Notes: a model not told the origin generated them from the sequence alone. A stretch of DNA of 64,000 bases from Prochlorococcus sp. AG-363-N16 (GCA_003280135.1 QCFW01000001.1:62001-126000); one strand, 5' to 3'; counted from the first letter of the stretch, positions 32,312 through 41,973 are shown. Translations and numbers: made by a program.

Positions 32312-33187
32312 ATGAATTTTACTTTTTACACCTTTTTACACTTACCTTATTTTGATCTTGAGCAATGTTTGAGATTTTTGTTTTTAGGCTTAATACAAGG
32401 AATAACTGAATTTTTACCAATAAGTAGTACGGCTCACCTTAAAGTAGTATCAGTCGCTTTTGGATGGGGAGATCCAGGATCATCAGTCTCAGCATTTATT
32501 CAATTGGGAAGTGCCTTTGCAGTTATTTCTTACTTTTGGAGTGATCTTAAAAAAGTATTTAAAGGATCTATAAAAGTAATGTTTGAGGGAGAAGTTTTAA
32601 ACCCAAAAAGAATTTTATCAAGTTCAATAATTTTAGGCACTATACCTATTCTGATTGCCGGCGCACTATTAAAAGTTTTTTGGTTTGATTATGACGACTC
32701 TTTTTTTAGGTCAATACCCACAATTGCTTTAATTTCTATATTTATGGGATTATTGCTTGGCTTTGCCGAACAGAAAGGATCAAGGACTAAATCTTTTAAA
32801 GATCTAACTTTATTTGATGCAATTAAAATTGGTCTCGCTCAAGCTTTTGCTCTTATACCTGGAGTCTCCCGGTCTGGTATTACAATTACAGCAGCATTAT
32901 TAAATGGATGGGAAAGAGCTTCTGCAACTAGGTTTTGCTTTCTTCTTGGAATTCCAGCAATAACACTTGGTGCATTGGCACAGCTGAAATCTGCTTTTAT
33001 TTCTGACTATTCAGCTGGCTTCTTGCCTTTGATTATAGGAGTCTTTTCTGCAACTATTTCTTCTTGGGTTTCTATTCATTTTATGATACGGTTTCTAAAA
33101 ACTAATACAACAAATATTTTTGTTTTATATCGGATTATATTTGGATTTATGGTGTTAGGTTGGTGGTATTTCTTTCCTCATACATGA
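32312..33187 (+). CDS. uppP: Undecaprenyl-diphosphatase
   Basis: 291 residues from ATG 32312 (TTG 32300 is in frame). The BacA/UppP signature is plain: GLIQGITEFLPISSTAHLKV with the catalytic E-FLPISSTAH box, and the second box LIPGVSRSGITITAALLNGW. About eight membrane helices. It recycles undecaprenyl pyrophosphate to the monophosphate lipid carrier for peptidoglycan and other envelope polymers. The stop overlaps the next start by ATGA. Confidence 0.93.
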   Translation: MNFTFYTFLHLPYFDLEQCLRFLFLGLIQGITEFLPISSTAHLKVVSVAFGWGDPGSSVSAFIQLGSAFAVISYFWSDLKKVFKGSIKVMFEGEVLNPKRILSSSIILGTIPILIAGALLKVFWFDYDDSFFRSIPTIALISIFMGLLLGFAEQKGSRTKSFKDLTLFDAIKIGLAQAFALIPGVSRSGITITAALLNGWERASATRFCFLLGIPAITLGALAQLKSAFISDYSAGFLPLIIGVFSATISSWVSIHFMIRFLKTNTTNIFVLYRIIFGFMVLGWWYFFPHT

Positions 33188-33354
33188 TTTGTTTATTGTC
33201 ACTTACACTTGTTTTTGGAGTTAAATTTGGGGAATTAGATTTATCTTATTCCACGGTTTATATTCTTATAGGTATTAGCTCCCTTGTTTTTCTAGGTGTT
33301 GCTATAAGTTCAATTAAACTGATTGAAGCCGCATTACAAAATAATGAAGAGTAA
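33184..33354 (+). CDS. 56-residue membrane protein coupled to uppP
   Basis: ATG 33184 overlaps the uppP stop (ATGA), which fixes this start over the ATG at 33160. MICLLSLTLVFGVKFGELDL and a second helix, VYILIGISSLVFLGVAISSI, end in an acidic tail (LQNNEE). Two-helix membrane protein, probably translated with uppP. No family recognised. Confidence 0.6.
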   Translation: MICLLSLTLVFGVKFGELDLSYSTVYILIGISSLVFLGVAISSIKLIEAALQNNEE

Positions 33355-33571
33355 TAGTTTCATTATTCACCACTTTTTCTAAATTCGCACTTAAAAAATT
33401 TTTTCAAACAATTTCTCAAAACCATTAAATATTTTTATATAAGAATATGTGAATAGACTAGGAAAAATGTGAAAATAAAAAACTTATTTGATTAATTTTT
33501 CTTCTCTTTCTAGCTCATAAGAAGATTGGAAAATGCTATAAATACTATATATACAAATATAATCCTTTGTT

Positions 33572-34558
33572 ATGGTCTTTAAGAAGAGGGCTGTCACTGC
33601 ATTCTCTATAGTTTTTTTGTCTCCATTATTGACTGCGTGTGTATCAAATACATCTTCAGGGCTAAGAATTAGTGGTGCAGGAGCGACTTTTCCTGCAAAA
33701 CTTTATACAAGATGGTTTGCTGATTTGGCTCAGTCGGGTGGCCCTAGAGTTAATTATCAGGCTATTGGCTCAGGTGCGGGTAGGAAAGCTTTTCTTGATG
33801 AGACTGTAGATTTTGGAGCATCTGATGATCCGATGAAAAGCAATGACATAAAAAAAGTTAAACGAGGCCTTGTTCAAATTCCTATCGTGGGAGGGACAAT
33901 AGCCTTTGGATATAAGTACGATTGTGATTTAAAACTTTCTCAAGAAAAAGCAGTTCAAGTTGCAATGGGGATGATAAAAGATTGGAAAGAACTTGGATGT
34001 CCTCCAGGCAAGCTGACTTGGGTACATCGCTCAGATGGCTCTGGCACGACAAAAGCTTTTACTAATTCAATGCAGTCATTTTCTAAAACATGGACTATAG
34101 GAATAGGTAAATCTGTTAATTGGCCCGCGGGTGTAGGTGGAAAGGGAAATGCAGGCGTAGCTGGTGTAATTAGAAATACTCCTGGGGCAATAGGTTATTT
34201 AAGTCAGTCTTATGTGAAAGGAAATATTAAAGCAGCTTATCTACAGAATCTATCTGGTGAATTTCTTCAGCCGAATTTAGAAAGTGGAGCAAAAGCGCTA
34301 AATAATATTAAATTAGATTCGAATTTGGCTGGTACGAATGCGAACCCAATTGCAGAAGGGGCCTATCCAATAGCAACCCTTACCTGGGTATTGGCCTATG
34401 AAACAGGTAACGGTAGAAAAACACAGGCTATGCGTGATACATTAAGTACTCTTTTGAGTGATGAATATCAAGAAAAAGCCTATGATTTAGGATTTATCCC
34501 TTTAATCGGCAAGAATCTTTCTGCTGCACGTGAGGCAGTGTTCCGCATTGGTAAATAA
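33572..34558 (+). CDS. pstS: Phosphate ABC transporter substrate-binding protein
   Basis: 328 residues, ATG 33572. A signal peptide ends in LLTAC, a lipobox, so it is probably a lipoprotein of the periplasm. The PstS motifs are present: ISGAGATFPAKLYTRWFADL, YQAIGSGAGRKAF, FGASDDPM, and WVHRSDGSGTTKAF for phosphate binding. No pstCAB genes are adjacent in this window. Expression in relatives is induced by phosphate limitation through PhoB; I could not find a clear Pho box in the 217-bp leader. Confidence 0.93.
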   Translation: MVFKKRAVTAFSIVFLSPLLTACVSNTSSGLRISGAGATFPAKLYTRWFADLAQSGGPRVNYQAIGSGAGRKAFLDETVDFGASDDPMKSNDIKKVKRGLVQIPIVGGTIAFGYKYDCDLKLSQEKAVQVAMGMIKDWKELGCPPGKLTWVHRSDGSGTTKAFTNSMQSFSKTWTIGIGKSVNWPAGVGGKGNAGVAGVIRNTPGAIGYLSQSYVKGNIKAAYLQNLSGEFLQPNLESGAKALNNIKLDSNLAGTNANPIAEGAYPIATLTWVLAYETGNGRKTQAMRDTLSTLLSDEYQEKAYDLGFIPLIGKNLSAAREAVFRIGK

Positions 34559-34847
34559 AAAATCTAACCAGCATGAAAAATATTTTTTATTTATCATAAT
34601 TAGTTTAGGCAAGAGGTTACTTAGGATCCTCAAGTCATTATGCATACTTCAAAATAAATCACTAGATTCTCATTTTTTCTGTGAGTTAAATAGATGATAT
34701 TAAACTACTTTTTATATAAAAACCTTAATCAATTATCTTAAGCTTATATTAAAAATTAATTAGTTTTATTTGGATTATTTTTGTTTTGTTGGAATCATTA
34801 TTCTTTAATTATACTCACTTTCTTTACAACTTTATTATGAGTTTTAA

Positions 34848-34921
34848 TCGGAACGGCGGGATTTGAACCCACGACCCCCACTACCCCAAAGTGGTGCGCT
34901 ACCAAACTGCGCTACGCCCCG
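34848..34921 (-). tRNA. tRNA-Pro (anticodon GGG)
   Basis: Minus-strand cloverleaf: acceptor CGGGGCG / CGTTCCG, D arm GCGCAGTTTGGTAGCGC, anticodon stem CCACT / AGTGG around loop TTGGGGT (34-36 = GGG), T arm with GGTTCAAATCC. Discriminator A; CCA not encoded. Confidence 0.96.
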
Positions 34922-34977
34922 TTATTAAGAAATTAACATAGTTATGCATGAAAAACTTTTCTGATCACCACATTTAA

Positions 34978-35310
34978 TTATTTGCTTAACTTTCTAAGTA
35001 ATTTTCTATATAAGATTTCTTTTGTATCTCTTGTGTATTCTTTGTACCCTAATTCTTTTGCAAGCATCCTAAGCTCTTGAAATGTTAAATTAGAAAGCCA
35101 TAATTCAGGATTCTGCTTCCAGTCTGAACTTAAACTTCTAATTTGTTTGCTTTCGTTTATATTAAAAAAACCAATCACTGTCTCTGCAATAAACTCCGGA
35201 ATGACAACAATAATAATTGCAAGAAATGCATATAATCTCATTAATTGCTTTGAGACGGATTTGATCTCAAGTGCTAATTCTTGCTTTTCACTTTCACTAT
35301 TTTTAGTCAC
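34978..35310 (-). CDS. Membrane protein with SAP-like C-terminal domain
   Basis: 110 residues, ATG 35310. One hydrophobic stretch (about 25-48, LYAFLAIIIVVIPEFIAETV). Residues 70-108 (LSNLTFQELRMLAKELGYKE, then DTKEILYRKLLRKLSK) have the LxxLTxxELRxLAKELG pattern of SAP/Rho-N-like helix-turn-helix motifs, which bind nucleic acid or protein. A membrane-tethered nucleic-acid binder is a possibility only. Confidence 0.6.
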   Translation of the reverse strand: MTKNSESEKQELALEIKSVSKQLMRLYAFLAIIIVVIPEFIAETVIGFFNINESKQIRSLSSDWKQNPELWLSNLTFQELRMLAKELGYKEYTRDTKEILYRKLLRKLSK

Positions 35311-35355
35311 TTGGCTGTTTATTTGGTTATCATTTATAATGTTATTTTGTCTAAA

Positions 35356-35520
35356 TTATGATTGTAATTGTTCATAATTAATATTTGTAGCATCTTTCCA
35401 TTGTATTGAAGGCTCAATTTCATATCCTGAAGGTTTAAAGGAGAAAATAAAGCTAAAGACAATAAGCAATGTACATAATATTATTAGTATTATTGTTCGA
35501 TCTGGTAGATTATCATTCAT
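35356..35520 (-). CDS. 54-residue single-pass membrane protein
   Basis: ATG 35520 to TAA 35356: MNDNLPDRTIILIILCTLLI, VFSFIFSFKPSGYEIEPSIQ, WKDATNINYEQLQS. It begins three bases after the msrA stop, so probably lies in the same transcript. No family recognised. Confidence 0.6.
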   Translation of the reverse strand: MNDNLPDRTIILIILCTLLIVFSFIFSFKPSGYEIEPSIQWKDATNINYEQLQS

Positions 35521-35523
35521 TTG

Positions 35524-36246
35524 TTAGTCTAAAATAATTGGATCGTTGTTACTTCTTAGGACGCAATGACTAATATTCCAATCAAAGTTAAGCCACACTT
35601 TTTTATTAAGCTTATAGTTTGCACCTTTGAAATTACCAAGAAGAACCTTTGATGGCATTGCTGAACAGTAAGGCCTGCTTCCAGGTTTTGCTAGATATTG
35701 TTGATGATATTCTTCAGCAAAGTAGAAGTTAATGTTTTCTTGTATCTCTGTTGTTATGTCTCCAAAGCCCTTGTCCCTAAGAAGTTTTTGATATTCATTT
35801 TTACTTGCAAATGCCATATCAGTATGTCGTGATTTGTAAGTGTAAATTACAGAACGATATTGGGACCCTCTATCGTTGCCTTGACGGTTTCCTTGGGTAG
35901 GATCATGGCATTCCCAAAACATTTTTAAAAGATCACTTAAGTCTATTTTTTTTGTATCCCATGTAACCCTTACAACTTCTGCATGGTTTGTTCTGCCACC
36001 GCATACTTGTTGATAAGTTGGATTAATATTTTCCCCTCCTGCATATCCCACTGAGGTAGTTTTAACCCCTGGTAATTTCCAGAAGGATTTTTCAGCTCCC
36101 CAAAAACACCCGCATCCAAAAAGAATTTCTTCTTCAGTCGCTTGAAGAGGCTCATTAAGAGTAGTTTCAAGAATAAAATGTTTCAAGAATTTTGGCTTTG
36201 AAGACTTTTCATTCTGTATGAGTCTAGATAATAAATTATTTAACAT
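35524..36246 (-). CDS. msrA: Peptide methionine-S-sulfoxide reductase
   Basis: 240 residues, ATG 36246. The MsrA active site GCGCFWGAEKSFWKLPGV carries the catalytic Cys in GCFWGAE; GGRTNHAEVVRVTWD, FWECHDPTQGNRQGNDRGSQ and YFAEEYHQQYL are further hallmarks. It reduces oxidised methionine with thioredoxin. A 45-residue N-terminal extension and a C-terminal extension beyond the core make it longer than the E. coli enzyme core domain. Confidence 0.93.
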   Translation of the reverse strand: MLNNLLSRLIQNEKSSKPKFLKHFILETTLNEPLQATEEEILFGCGCFWGAEKSFWKLPGVKTTSVGYAGGENINPTYQQVCGGRTNHAEVVRVTWDTKKIDLSDLLKMFWECHDPTQGNRQGNDRGSQYRSVIYTYKSRHTDMAFASKNEYQKLLRDKGFGDITTEIQENINFYFAEEYHQQYLAKPGSRPYCSAMPSKVLLGNFKGANYKLNKKVWLNFDWNISHCVLRSNNDPIILD

Positions 36247-36259
36247 GGATGATCAATTC

Positions 36260-36520
36260 TTATAAAGAAGAATTCACTACTTCAGGACAGATTTGTATAT
36301 TATTTAGCAATGTAGTAACAAAGGCAAATAATAAGAATGGCAGACTTAGGACTAAGATCAAACCAACCCCTATCAAGGCGAATATTGGTCTTGATGATCC
36401 CATTAAGCCCAGTCCTCCGGCCAGACTAATGAATATAACTGCCATCCAGGCTAGAATCTGAATATAAATGTCTCCAAAAGTAAGGTTGCATTTTACTGTG
36501 TATTTAATAGGAGTGCTCAT
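36260..36520 (-). CDS. Two-helix membrane protein (86 aa)
   Basis: ATG 36520. Polar start, then two helices, about 18-40 (IYIQILAWMAVIFISLAGGL) and 47-72 (IFALIGVGLILVLSLPFLLF), with a short tail. It ends 13 bp before the msrA start on the same strand. No family recognised. Confidence 0.55.
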   Translation of the reverse strand: MSTPIKYTVKCNLTFGDIYIQILAWMAVIFISLAGGLGLMGSSRPIFALIGVGLILVLSLPFLLFAFVTTLLNNIQICPEVVNSSL

Positions 36521-36689
36521 CAGTTCATTTGACCTTTGTTATCTATAAATTAAAAGAATTCTTCTTGCTTGGTAATTAATTATGTCAATTTCAGTGATGA
36601 AGTTTAATGTTTGGCCTTTGTTTCAATGTTTTCATGGCCAGCGATTAATTGGAAATACCTAGAAGCAAGCTTTAGGACAATCAAACTAA

Positions 36690-38432
36690 TCAGGTTAGAT
36701 TTTCAACGGCCTTTTCTCTGTCCCATAAGTTTTTATAAATACCATTTGTTTTAATTAAATCTTCGTGCTTTCCTTCTTGAACTAAATAACCTTCGTCAAG
36801 GACCATGATCCTGTCGCAAGCAGCAGCAGCTGAGAGTTGGTGGCTAATCATTAATATTGTTCTATTGGTTTGACTTCTAATAGCATCGAGTATTGATGAG
36901 GCGGTTTTATTGTCCACACTTGCTAATGCATCATCCAGAACAATAACTTTTGAATTTACTAATAAAGCTCTTCCTAAAGCAGTTCTTTGCCGTTGTCCTC
37001 CACTTAAAGTTATTCCTCTTTCGCCAACAAGTGTATTAAAGCCATCAGGAAAGCCTTTTATGTCATCGATTAACCTTGCCTGAGTAGCTGAATTTGTAAC
37101 TTGTTTTGTTGTTGCAAGTGGATCGCCATATTTAATATTTTCAGCGAGTGTGTTTGTAAACAAGTAGCCCTCTTGAGGGACTAAAGCAATACTTTTTCTT
37201 AAATCTTCTAATCGAATCTCTACTACATCAAAATCATCAAGAAAAAGTTGACCTTTTTGAACATCAACCATTCTTCCAATGGCCCTAGCAAGAGTTGTTT
37301 TGCCACAACCAACAGGACCAACAATTGCAACAATTTCTCCAGGATTTATAACAAAACTTAGATCTCTAAGAACTTTTCTACCATTTTTTTCATAAGAGAT
37401 AGTAAGACTTTTGGCCTCTAGTTTTCCAAGCACAGGGGTTTTGATTTCTTTGCTATTTGGAGAGTTTGTTACTGTGGGTTTATGTGATAGTAATTCTTCC
37501 ACCCTTTCAAGACTTACTTGTCCAATTTGAAATGTGTTTAAGGTAAATCCTAAAAGAGCCGTTGGGAAAACTAGTCTTTCTACATAGAGAATTAATGCGA
37601 TCAAACCACCAATAGTAAGGGAACCGCTTTCTAGCAATCCACTGCCTAGTGCTATTAATAGAAGCAAGGAAATTGAAGAAATTCCTTGTAAAAGAGGGAA
37701 TAGAGTACTAGTTGTTCTGGCAAGATTAATAGCAGAATCTCTATAAGTATTATTTAAGTTTAAGAAAGCATTTTTTTCTGATTGTTCTTGACCATATATC
37801 TTGATTGCACTTATTCCAGAGAGGTCTTCTTGAATGAGTTCGCTTAAACGAGAAAGGGCTTCTTGCTGTCTTTTTCTTTGTCGCACCATTCTTTTACCAA
37901 ACAATCCAACTGTCCCTAGCATTACTGGATAAAGAGATATAGAAACAAGAGTAAGCAAAGGATCTATTGAAACCATTGCAGGAATGGTTAAGGAATATGC
38001 AAGCAATGTATTTGTGAGGCTAAGTACTGCAAAGCCCAAAAGCCTTCTGATATTTTCTATATCACTTGTGGATCTACTGATAACTTCACCACTACCTATT
38101 TGTTGAACCCATCCAGGATCTTGTATAAGCATATGATCAAACAAACGCTGCCTTATCTCAACTTCTACTTGACGACCTACTCCAAAAACTAACTGTCTTG
38201 AAATTAGTCTCGCGACCCCCATTGTGGAGGCAAGAATAATTATCCAGCTTGATTGTTTTATAACTTCGTTAAATGTAAAACCAATTTTTAACGAATCAAT
38301 GATTCTGCTAACTTCCATTGGTATGAGTACACTTAGAATATTAACTATTACAAGACTTATCGCTCCAATCGCTAAGGATTTGCGATGGGGCTTCAAATAT
38401 TTTTTTATCAGGTCAAATCGAATGCCTGTCAT
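36690..38432 (-). CDS. ABC exporter half-transporter (membrane domain plus ATPase)
   Basis: 580 residues, ATG 38432. Six membrane helices in residues 15-310, then an ATPase domain: Walker A GPVGCGKTTLAR near 372, Q-loop VPQEGYLF, signature LSGGQRQRTALGRAL, Walker B VIVLDDALASVD and H-loop ISHQLS. A type IV (MsbA/MdlB-like) half-transporter that works as a dimer to export lipid or drug-like substrates. No second half-transporter is adjacent, suggesting a homodimer. Substrate unknown. Confidence 0.92.
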   Translation of the reverse strand: MTGIRFDLIKKYLKPHRKSLAIGAISLVIVNILSVLIPMEVSRIIDSLKIGFTFNEVIKQSSWIIILASTMGVARLISRQLVFGVGRQVEVEIRQRLFDHMLIQDPGWVQQIGSGEVISRSTSDIENIRRLLGFAVLSLTNTLLAYSLTIPAMVSIDPLLTLVSISLYPVMLGTVGLFGKRMVRQRKRQQEALSRLSELIQEDLSGISAIKIYGQEQSEKNAFLNLNNTYRDSAINLARTTSTLFPLLQGISSISLLLLIALGSGLLESGSLTIGGLIALILYVERLVFPTALLGFTLNTFQIGQVSLERVEELLSHKPTVTNSPNSKEIKTPVLGKLEAKSLTISYEKNGRKVLRDLSFVINPGEIVAIVGPVGCGKTTLARAIGRMVDVQKGQLFLDDFDVVEIRLEDLRKSIALVPQEGYLFTNTLAENIKYGDPLATTKQVTNSATQARLIDDIKGFPDGFNTLVGERGITLSGGQRQRTALGRALLVNSKVIVLDDALASVDNKTASSILDAIRSQTNRTILMISHQLSAAAACDRIMVLDEGYLVQEGKHEDLIKTNGIYKNLWDREKAVENLT

Positions 38433-38516
38433 GACTTATGTAAGCTGTTATTAAACTTAGTGGCTGGAGCCTACAGATGTGATTAATTTGAACTTTTTGA
38501 TTGGTTTCTGAATTTT

Positions 38517-38822
38517 ATGAAAGATCAGAATCACCCTTTATATATTAATGATCGAGAAATAGTTAATCGCTTAATAGCAAAATCAGAGCCATCAGGTTCA
38601 GATTTTGTTGACTTGGCTCGTTTGTTTATTAGATATCAAGATTTTCCAGGAGCATATGACCTACAAGAAGATTTCATGAAAATTTTAAGACTATGGAATA
38701 TGTCTAGAGAGGACTTGAATTCTCGTGTGAAAGAAATTTGGAGCAAAGGATATCGTCCTGGAGATAATCTTGATGAGGTTGTTGGATCTGGATTTGATAC
38801 TACTGAAAGTGAAAATACATAA
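38517..38822 (+). CDS. DUF3288 family protein
   Basis: 101 residues, ATG 38517. KDQNHPLYINDREIVNRLIA, then DLARLFIRYQDFPGAYDLQE and KILRLWNMS...IWSKGYRPG match the cyanobacterial DUF3288 pattern. Soluble and helical; function unknown. Followed by a perfect terminator at 38898. Confidence 0.78.
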   Translation: MKDQNHPLYINDREIVNRLIAKSEPSGSDFVDLARLFIRYQDFPGAYDLQEDFMKILRLWNMSREDLNSRVKEIWSKGYRPGDNLDEVVGSGFDTTESENT

Positions 38823-38897
38823 AATTAGAAAATAATTTTAAGGTAGGTCGTCATAAAGCCTATTTTAGGTGATATTAGATAAGTTCCCATCATCTTT

Positions 38898-38925
38898 CCC
38901 CGGGTGCAGAGCTCCCGGGGTTTTT
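38898..38925 (+). terminator. Rho-independent terminator before trpD
   Basis: CCCCGGG (38898-38904) and CCCGGGG (38914-38920), a nine-base loop and TTTTT (38921-38925). It excludes the GTG at 38904 as the trpD start, since that codon lies within the stem. Confidence 0.92.
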
Positions 38926-38933
38926 CTGATGCT

Positions 38934-39980
38934 ATGTCTAATTTATTTCTCTCTTGGCCAAAAACTCTCGATAATCTTCTAGAGGGGATTGACCTAAACA
39001 ATCTTGAAGCTGAATCTCTTATGGAGGCATGGCTTAGTGAAGACTTGCAACCTGTCCAAACAGGGGCCTTTTTGGCAGCTTTAAGGGCAAAAGGAGTTAA
39101 TGGATCAGAACTTGCTTCTATGGCAAAAGTTCTTAGAGAAGCATGCAAATTTCCTTTTTCAGTTCCTGAAATGGATTTAGTTGATACTTGCGGAACAGGG
39201 GGAGATGGAGCTGATACCTTCAATATTTCAACTGCTGTGGCTTTTGTTTCAGCGTCTTTGGGAGCAAAAGTCGCTAAGCACGGGAACCGAAGTGCAAGTG
39301 GCAAGGTTGGTTCTGCGGATGTACTTGAAGGACTTGGAGTTAATTTAAATTCTCCTATTGAGTTGGTTCTTGAAGCATTAAATCAAAAAAATGTCACATT
39401 TTTATTTGCACCAGTTTGGCACTCTTCATTGGTTAATTTGGCTCCTTTAAGGAAAAACTTGGGAGTGAGAACTGTCTTTAATCAGTTAGGTCCATTAGTC
39501 AACCCTTTTAGGCCAAATTTTCAAGTTTTAGGAGTAGCGAAACCTAGTTTGTTAGATCCCATGGCAGAGGCTCTCCTCAAAATTGGTTTAAAGAGGGCTG
39601 TGGTTGTATTTGGTGCAGGTGGTTTAGATGAAGCTTCACTTGAGGGAATTAATCAGGCACGTTTTATTGAAAACAAGGAAATTATTTCTGCTCAGATAAA
39701 TGTTACTGATTTAGGGCTTTCAGTTGCTTCTAATGATGAACTTAAGGGAGGAGACCTGGAGAAAAACAAGCAAATCTTAACTTCATTACTTAGAGGTAAA
39801 GGGACAAAACCTCAAAGAGAAGTCGTAGCACTTAACACTGCTTTGGTTTTATGGGCATTTGGAATAGAGAGTGATATAAAAAAAGGAGTTAATAAAGCAC
39901 TTGCTTGCTTGGATAATGAAGATGCATGGAATAAATTAAATGAATTAAAGCAAGTTTTATCTAAAGAGAATACCAATTGA
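38934..39980 (+). CDS. trpD: Anthranilate phosphoribosyltransferase
   Basis: 348 residues from ATG 38934, chosen because the upstream GTG falls in a terminator stem. [19 protein letters not shown] holds the PRPP-binding GTGGD box; [19 protein letters not shown] and [20 protein letters not shown] complete the family signature. It transfers phosphoribose to anthranilate in tryptophan synthesis. The start lies nine bases after the terminator T tract, so its promoter must overlap or precede the terminator. carA follows after 12 bp. Confidence 0.95.
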   Translation: MSNLFLSWPKTLDNLLEGIDLNNLEAESLMEAWLSEDLQPVQTGAFLAALRAKGVNGSELASMAKVLREACKFPFSVPEMDLVDTCGTGGDGADTFNISTAVAFVSASLGAKVAKHGNRSASGKVGSADVLEGLGVNLNSPIELVLEALNQKNVTFLFAPVWHSSLVNLAPLRKNLGVRTVFNQLGPLVNPFRPNFQVLGVAKPSLLDPMAEALLKIGLKRAVVVFGAGGLDEASLEGINQARFIENKEIISAQINVTDLGLSVASNDELKGGDLEKNKQILTSLLRGKGTKPQREVVALNTALVLWAFGIESDIKKGVNKALACLDNEDAWNKLNELKQVLSKENTN

Positions 39981-39992
39981 ATCCACTCAATT

Positions 39993-41147
39993 ATGACTGA
40001 CTCATTGAATGATTACGCGATATTAGTTTTATCGGACGGAACTTTTTTTGAAGGTAAATCTTTTGGCTTTAGAAATACGGTTTATGGAGAGATAGTTTTC
40101 AATACTGGGATTACTGGTTACCAGGAAGTAATGACCGATCCAAGTTATCATGGTCAGTTGGTTGTATTTACTTATCCAGAGCTAGGCAATACAGGTGTAA
40201 ATAACCATGATAAAGAAGCTGATAATCCATATGTTAAAGGGGTTATTGCTAGAAACATTACAAACAAACCAAGCAATTGGCGCTTGACAAATAATTTGAA
40301 CAATTGGTTGAGCAAAGAAAAAGTTGTTGGCATTTATGACATAGATACAAGAGCGCTTGTAAGGCATATAAGAGAATTTGGAACAATGAATGCTGCTATT
40401 TGTAGTGATAGAAAATATACTCCCCAACAAATTCATGAGAAATTAAAAGACTTTCCTTCTATGGAAGGACTTGATTTAGCAAGCCAAGTTTCTACCAATA
40501 TTCGATATAGTTGGTTAATGCCAACTGAAGTTGAGTTTGATCAAAGATTAAATCATGCTGGGAATAACCCCTTAAAGGTTGCGGCAATAGACTTTGGTAT
40601 AAAAAGATCGATTCTCAATAGACTTGTATCTTATGGATGTGAGGTAGAGGTGTTGCCTTCCAATGTTCAGTTTGAAGAAATAATAAAGTCATCTCCTGAT
40701 GGAGTTTTCCTTTCTAATGGGCCAGGTGATCCTGCGGCTGTTAAGCATGGTATTTCTTTAGCTAAAAAACTGATTAATGAAACTGATCTTCCATTATTTG
40801 GAATTTGTTTAGGTCATCAAATCTTGGGGTTAGCGCTAGGTGGAACCACATTTAAGCTTCCCTATGGCCATAGAGGTTTAAACCATCCATGTGGCAATAC
40901 TGGTAAAATAGAAATCACGAGTCAAAATCATGGATTTGCATTAGATTCGTCGTCTTTGGATCCCAAGCTTGTTGAAATAACCCATTTAAATTTGAATGAC
41001 AGAACAGTTGCTGGAATTGAAATGATTGATAGATCAGTTTTTGGAGTCCAATATCACCCGGAAGCTAGTCCTGGTCCACATGATGCCGATTATCATTTTT
41101 CGCGTTTTGTTGCACTAATGTCAGATAGACCATTGAAGAATGGTTGA
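39993..41147 (+). CDS. carA: Carbamoyl-phosphate synthase small subunit
   Basis: 384 residues, ATG 39993. The N-terminal CPSase domain ([20 protein letters not shown]) is followed by a class I glutaminase: nucleophile Cys in [23 protein letters not shown] oxyanion region, and His/Glu in [12 protein letters not shown]. It supplies ammonia to the large subunit for arginine and pyrimidine synthesis. carB is not in the window, as usual in cyanobacteria. Confidence 0.95.
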   Translation: MTDSLNDYAILVLSDGTFFEGKSFGFRNTVYGEIVFNTGITGYQEVMTDPSYHGQLVVFTYPELGNTGVNNHDKEADNPYVKGVIARNITNKPSNWRLTNNLNNWLSKEKVVGIYDIDTRALVRHIREFGTMNAAICSDRKYTPQQIHEKLKDFPSMEGLDLASQVSTNIRYSWLMPTEVEFDQRLNHAGNNPLKVAAIDFGIKRSILNRLVSYGCEVEVLPSNVQFEEIIKSSPDGVFLSNGPGDPAAVKHGISLAKKLINETDLPLFGICLGHQILGLALGGTTFKLPYGHRGLNHPCGNTGKIEITSQNHGFALDSSSLDPKLVEITHLNLNDRTVAGIEMIDRSVFGVQYHPEASPGPHDADYHFSRFVALMSDRPLKNG

Positions 41148-41200
41148 GTTGCTTTTTGATAACTACACTTTCTTGGAGAAGTACAAGGAGGCTTAAACCC

Positions 41201-41566
41201 ATAAAAGATTTTCAGCGATTGACAGTTTCTCTGAGGGGAGGATTTGAGCGACGTAAAGGTTGCTTGATTTTCTCGTTCACAGGACAACTAGATGCTTATT
41301 CAGAAAAGCAATTCACAGATTTTATCAATGATGTTTTTAGTGCTAATGAATTGCCTATGGTTCTTGACCTCTCAATGATTGACTTTATAGACTCCTCAGG
41401 TCTAGGAGCAATGGTTCACACAGCAAAGAAATGCAAAAAATCTAAAAGGTCTTTTGTGGTTGTTGGTAATCCAAGGGTTATTCAAACTATTAAGTTGGTT
41501 AGACTTGAGAAATTTTTGCATTTAGTACCTGATCTGGATACAGCATTAAATGAGCTCGCAGCTTGA
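41201..41566 (+). CDS. STAS-domain anti-sigma-factor antagonist, likely ATA start
   Basis: About 121 residues. The domain reads LTVSLRGGFERRKGCLIFSF, TGQLDAYSEKQF, then LDLSMIDFIDSSGLGAMVHT with the phosphorylatable DSSG serine of SpoIIAA-like proteins. No ATG exists in frame. TTG 41144 overlaps the carA stop but adds a poor sequence ([15 protein letters not shown]). AAGGAGG at 41185-41191 sits nine bases before ATA 41201, which would give IKDFQRLTVSL, the natural domain edge. Start therefore uncertain. Partner-switch control of a sigma factor or other target is inferred. Confidence 0.8.
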   Translation: MKDFQRLTVSLRGGFERRKGCLIFSFTGQLDAYSEKQFTDFINDVFSANELPMVLDLSMIDFIDSSGLGAMVHTAKKCKKSKRSFVVVGNPRVIQTIKLVRLEKFLHLVPDLDTALNELAA

Positions 41567-41964
41567 CTGATTGGCTTAAAAAACTATCTCCTTCAGGAAA
41601 ACCTGATGAGTTAACACCTTTGCAACTAGCTTGGCTAGGGGATGCGGTTTGGGAAGTTCATCAGAGATTGCTGTTATGCAAGAAACCAGGAAGATTGAAA
41701 GATATTCATAGCTCTGTTGTTTTAAAAGTAAAGGCCGAAGCTCAAGCCAATGCTTTAAAGAAGTTAGATTTAGATTTAACAGATGAAGAGAAACAGCTAG
41801 TGAAAAGAGGCAGAAATAGAGTTGGTCGTGGTTCGCGTAAAATTGATGCAGCTATATATGCAAAGGCAACTGGATTTGAGACACTGGTTGGATGGTTGTT
41901 TTTAAGAAATCCAAAGCGCTTAGCGCAGATATTAGATTTTTTAGAAACATCTTCTAATTGTTAA
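41563..41964 (+). CDS. mrnC: Mini-ribonuclease III
   Basis: 133 residues from TTG 41563, overlapping the STAS stop by four bases. LTPLQLAWLGDAVWEVHQRL carries the catalytic GDAVWE box of the RNase III family, and there is no double-stranded RNA-binding domain, which defines the Mini-III type. VKRGRNRVGRGSRKIDAAIY is also typical. It trims 23S rRNA ends. It is followed by an rRNA methyltransferase. Confidence 0.9.
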   Translation: MTDWLKKLSPSGKPDELTPLQLAWLGDAVWEVHQRLLLCKKPGRLKDIHSSVVLKVKAEAQANALKKLDLDLTDEEKQLVKRGRNRVGRGSRKIDAAIYAKATGFETLVGWLFLRNPKRLAQILDFLETSSNC

Positions 41965-41973
41965 TATTAAAAA

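Noticed and set aside
33355-33571. Pho box upstream of pstS
   Set aside because: Only vague AT-rich CTTAA/CAAAA-like runs were found, not the spaced repeats of a PhoB site.
38825-39304. 159-codon minus frame over the start of trpD
   Set aside because: Antisense shadow of trpD.
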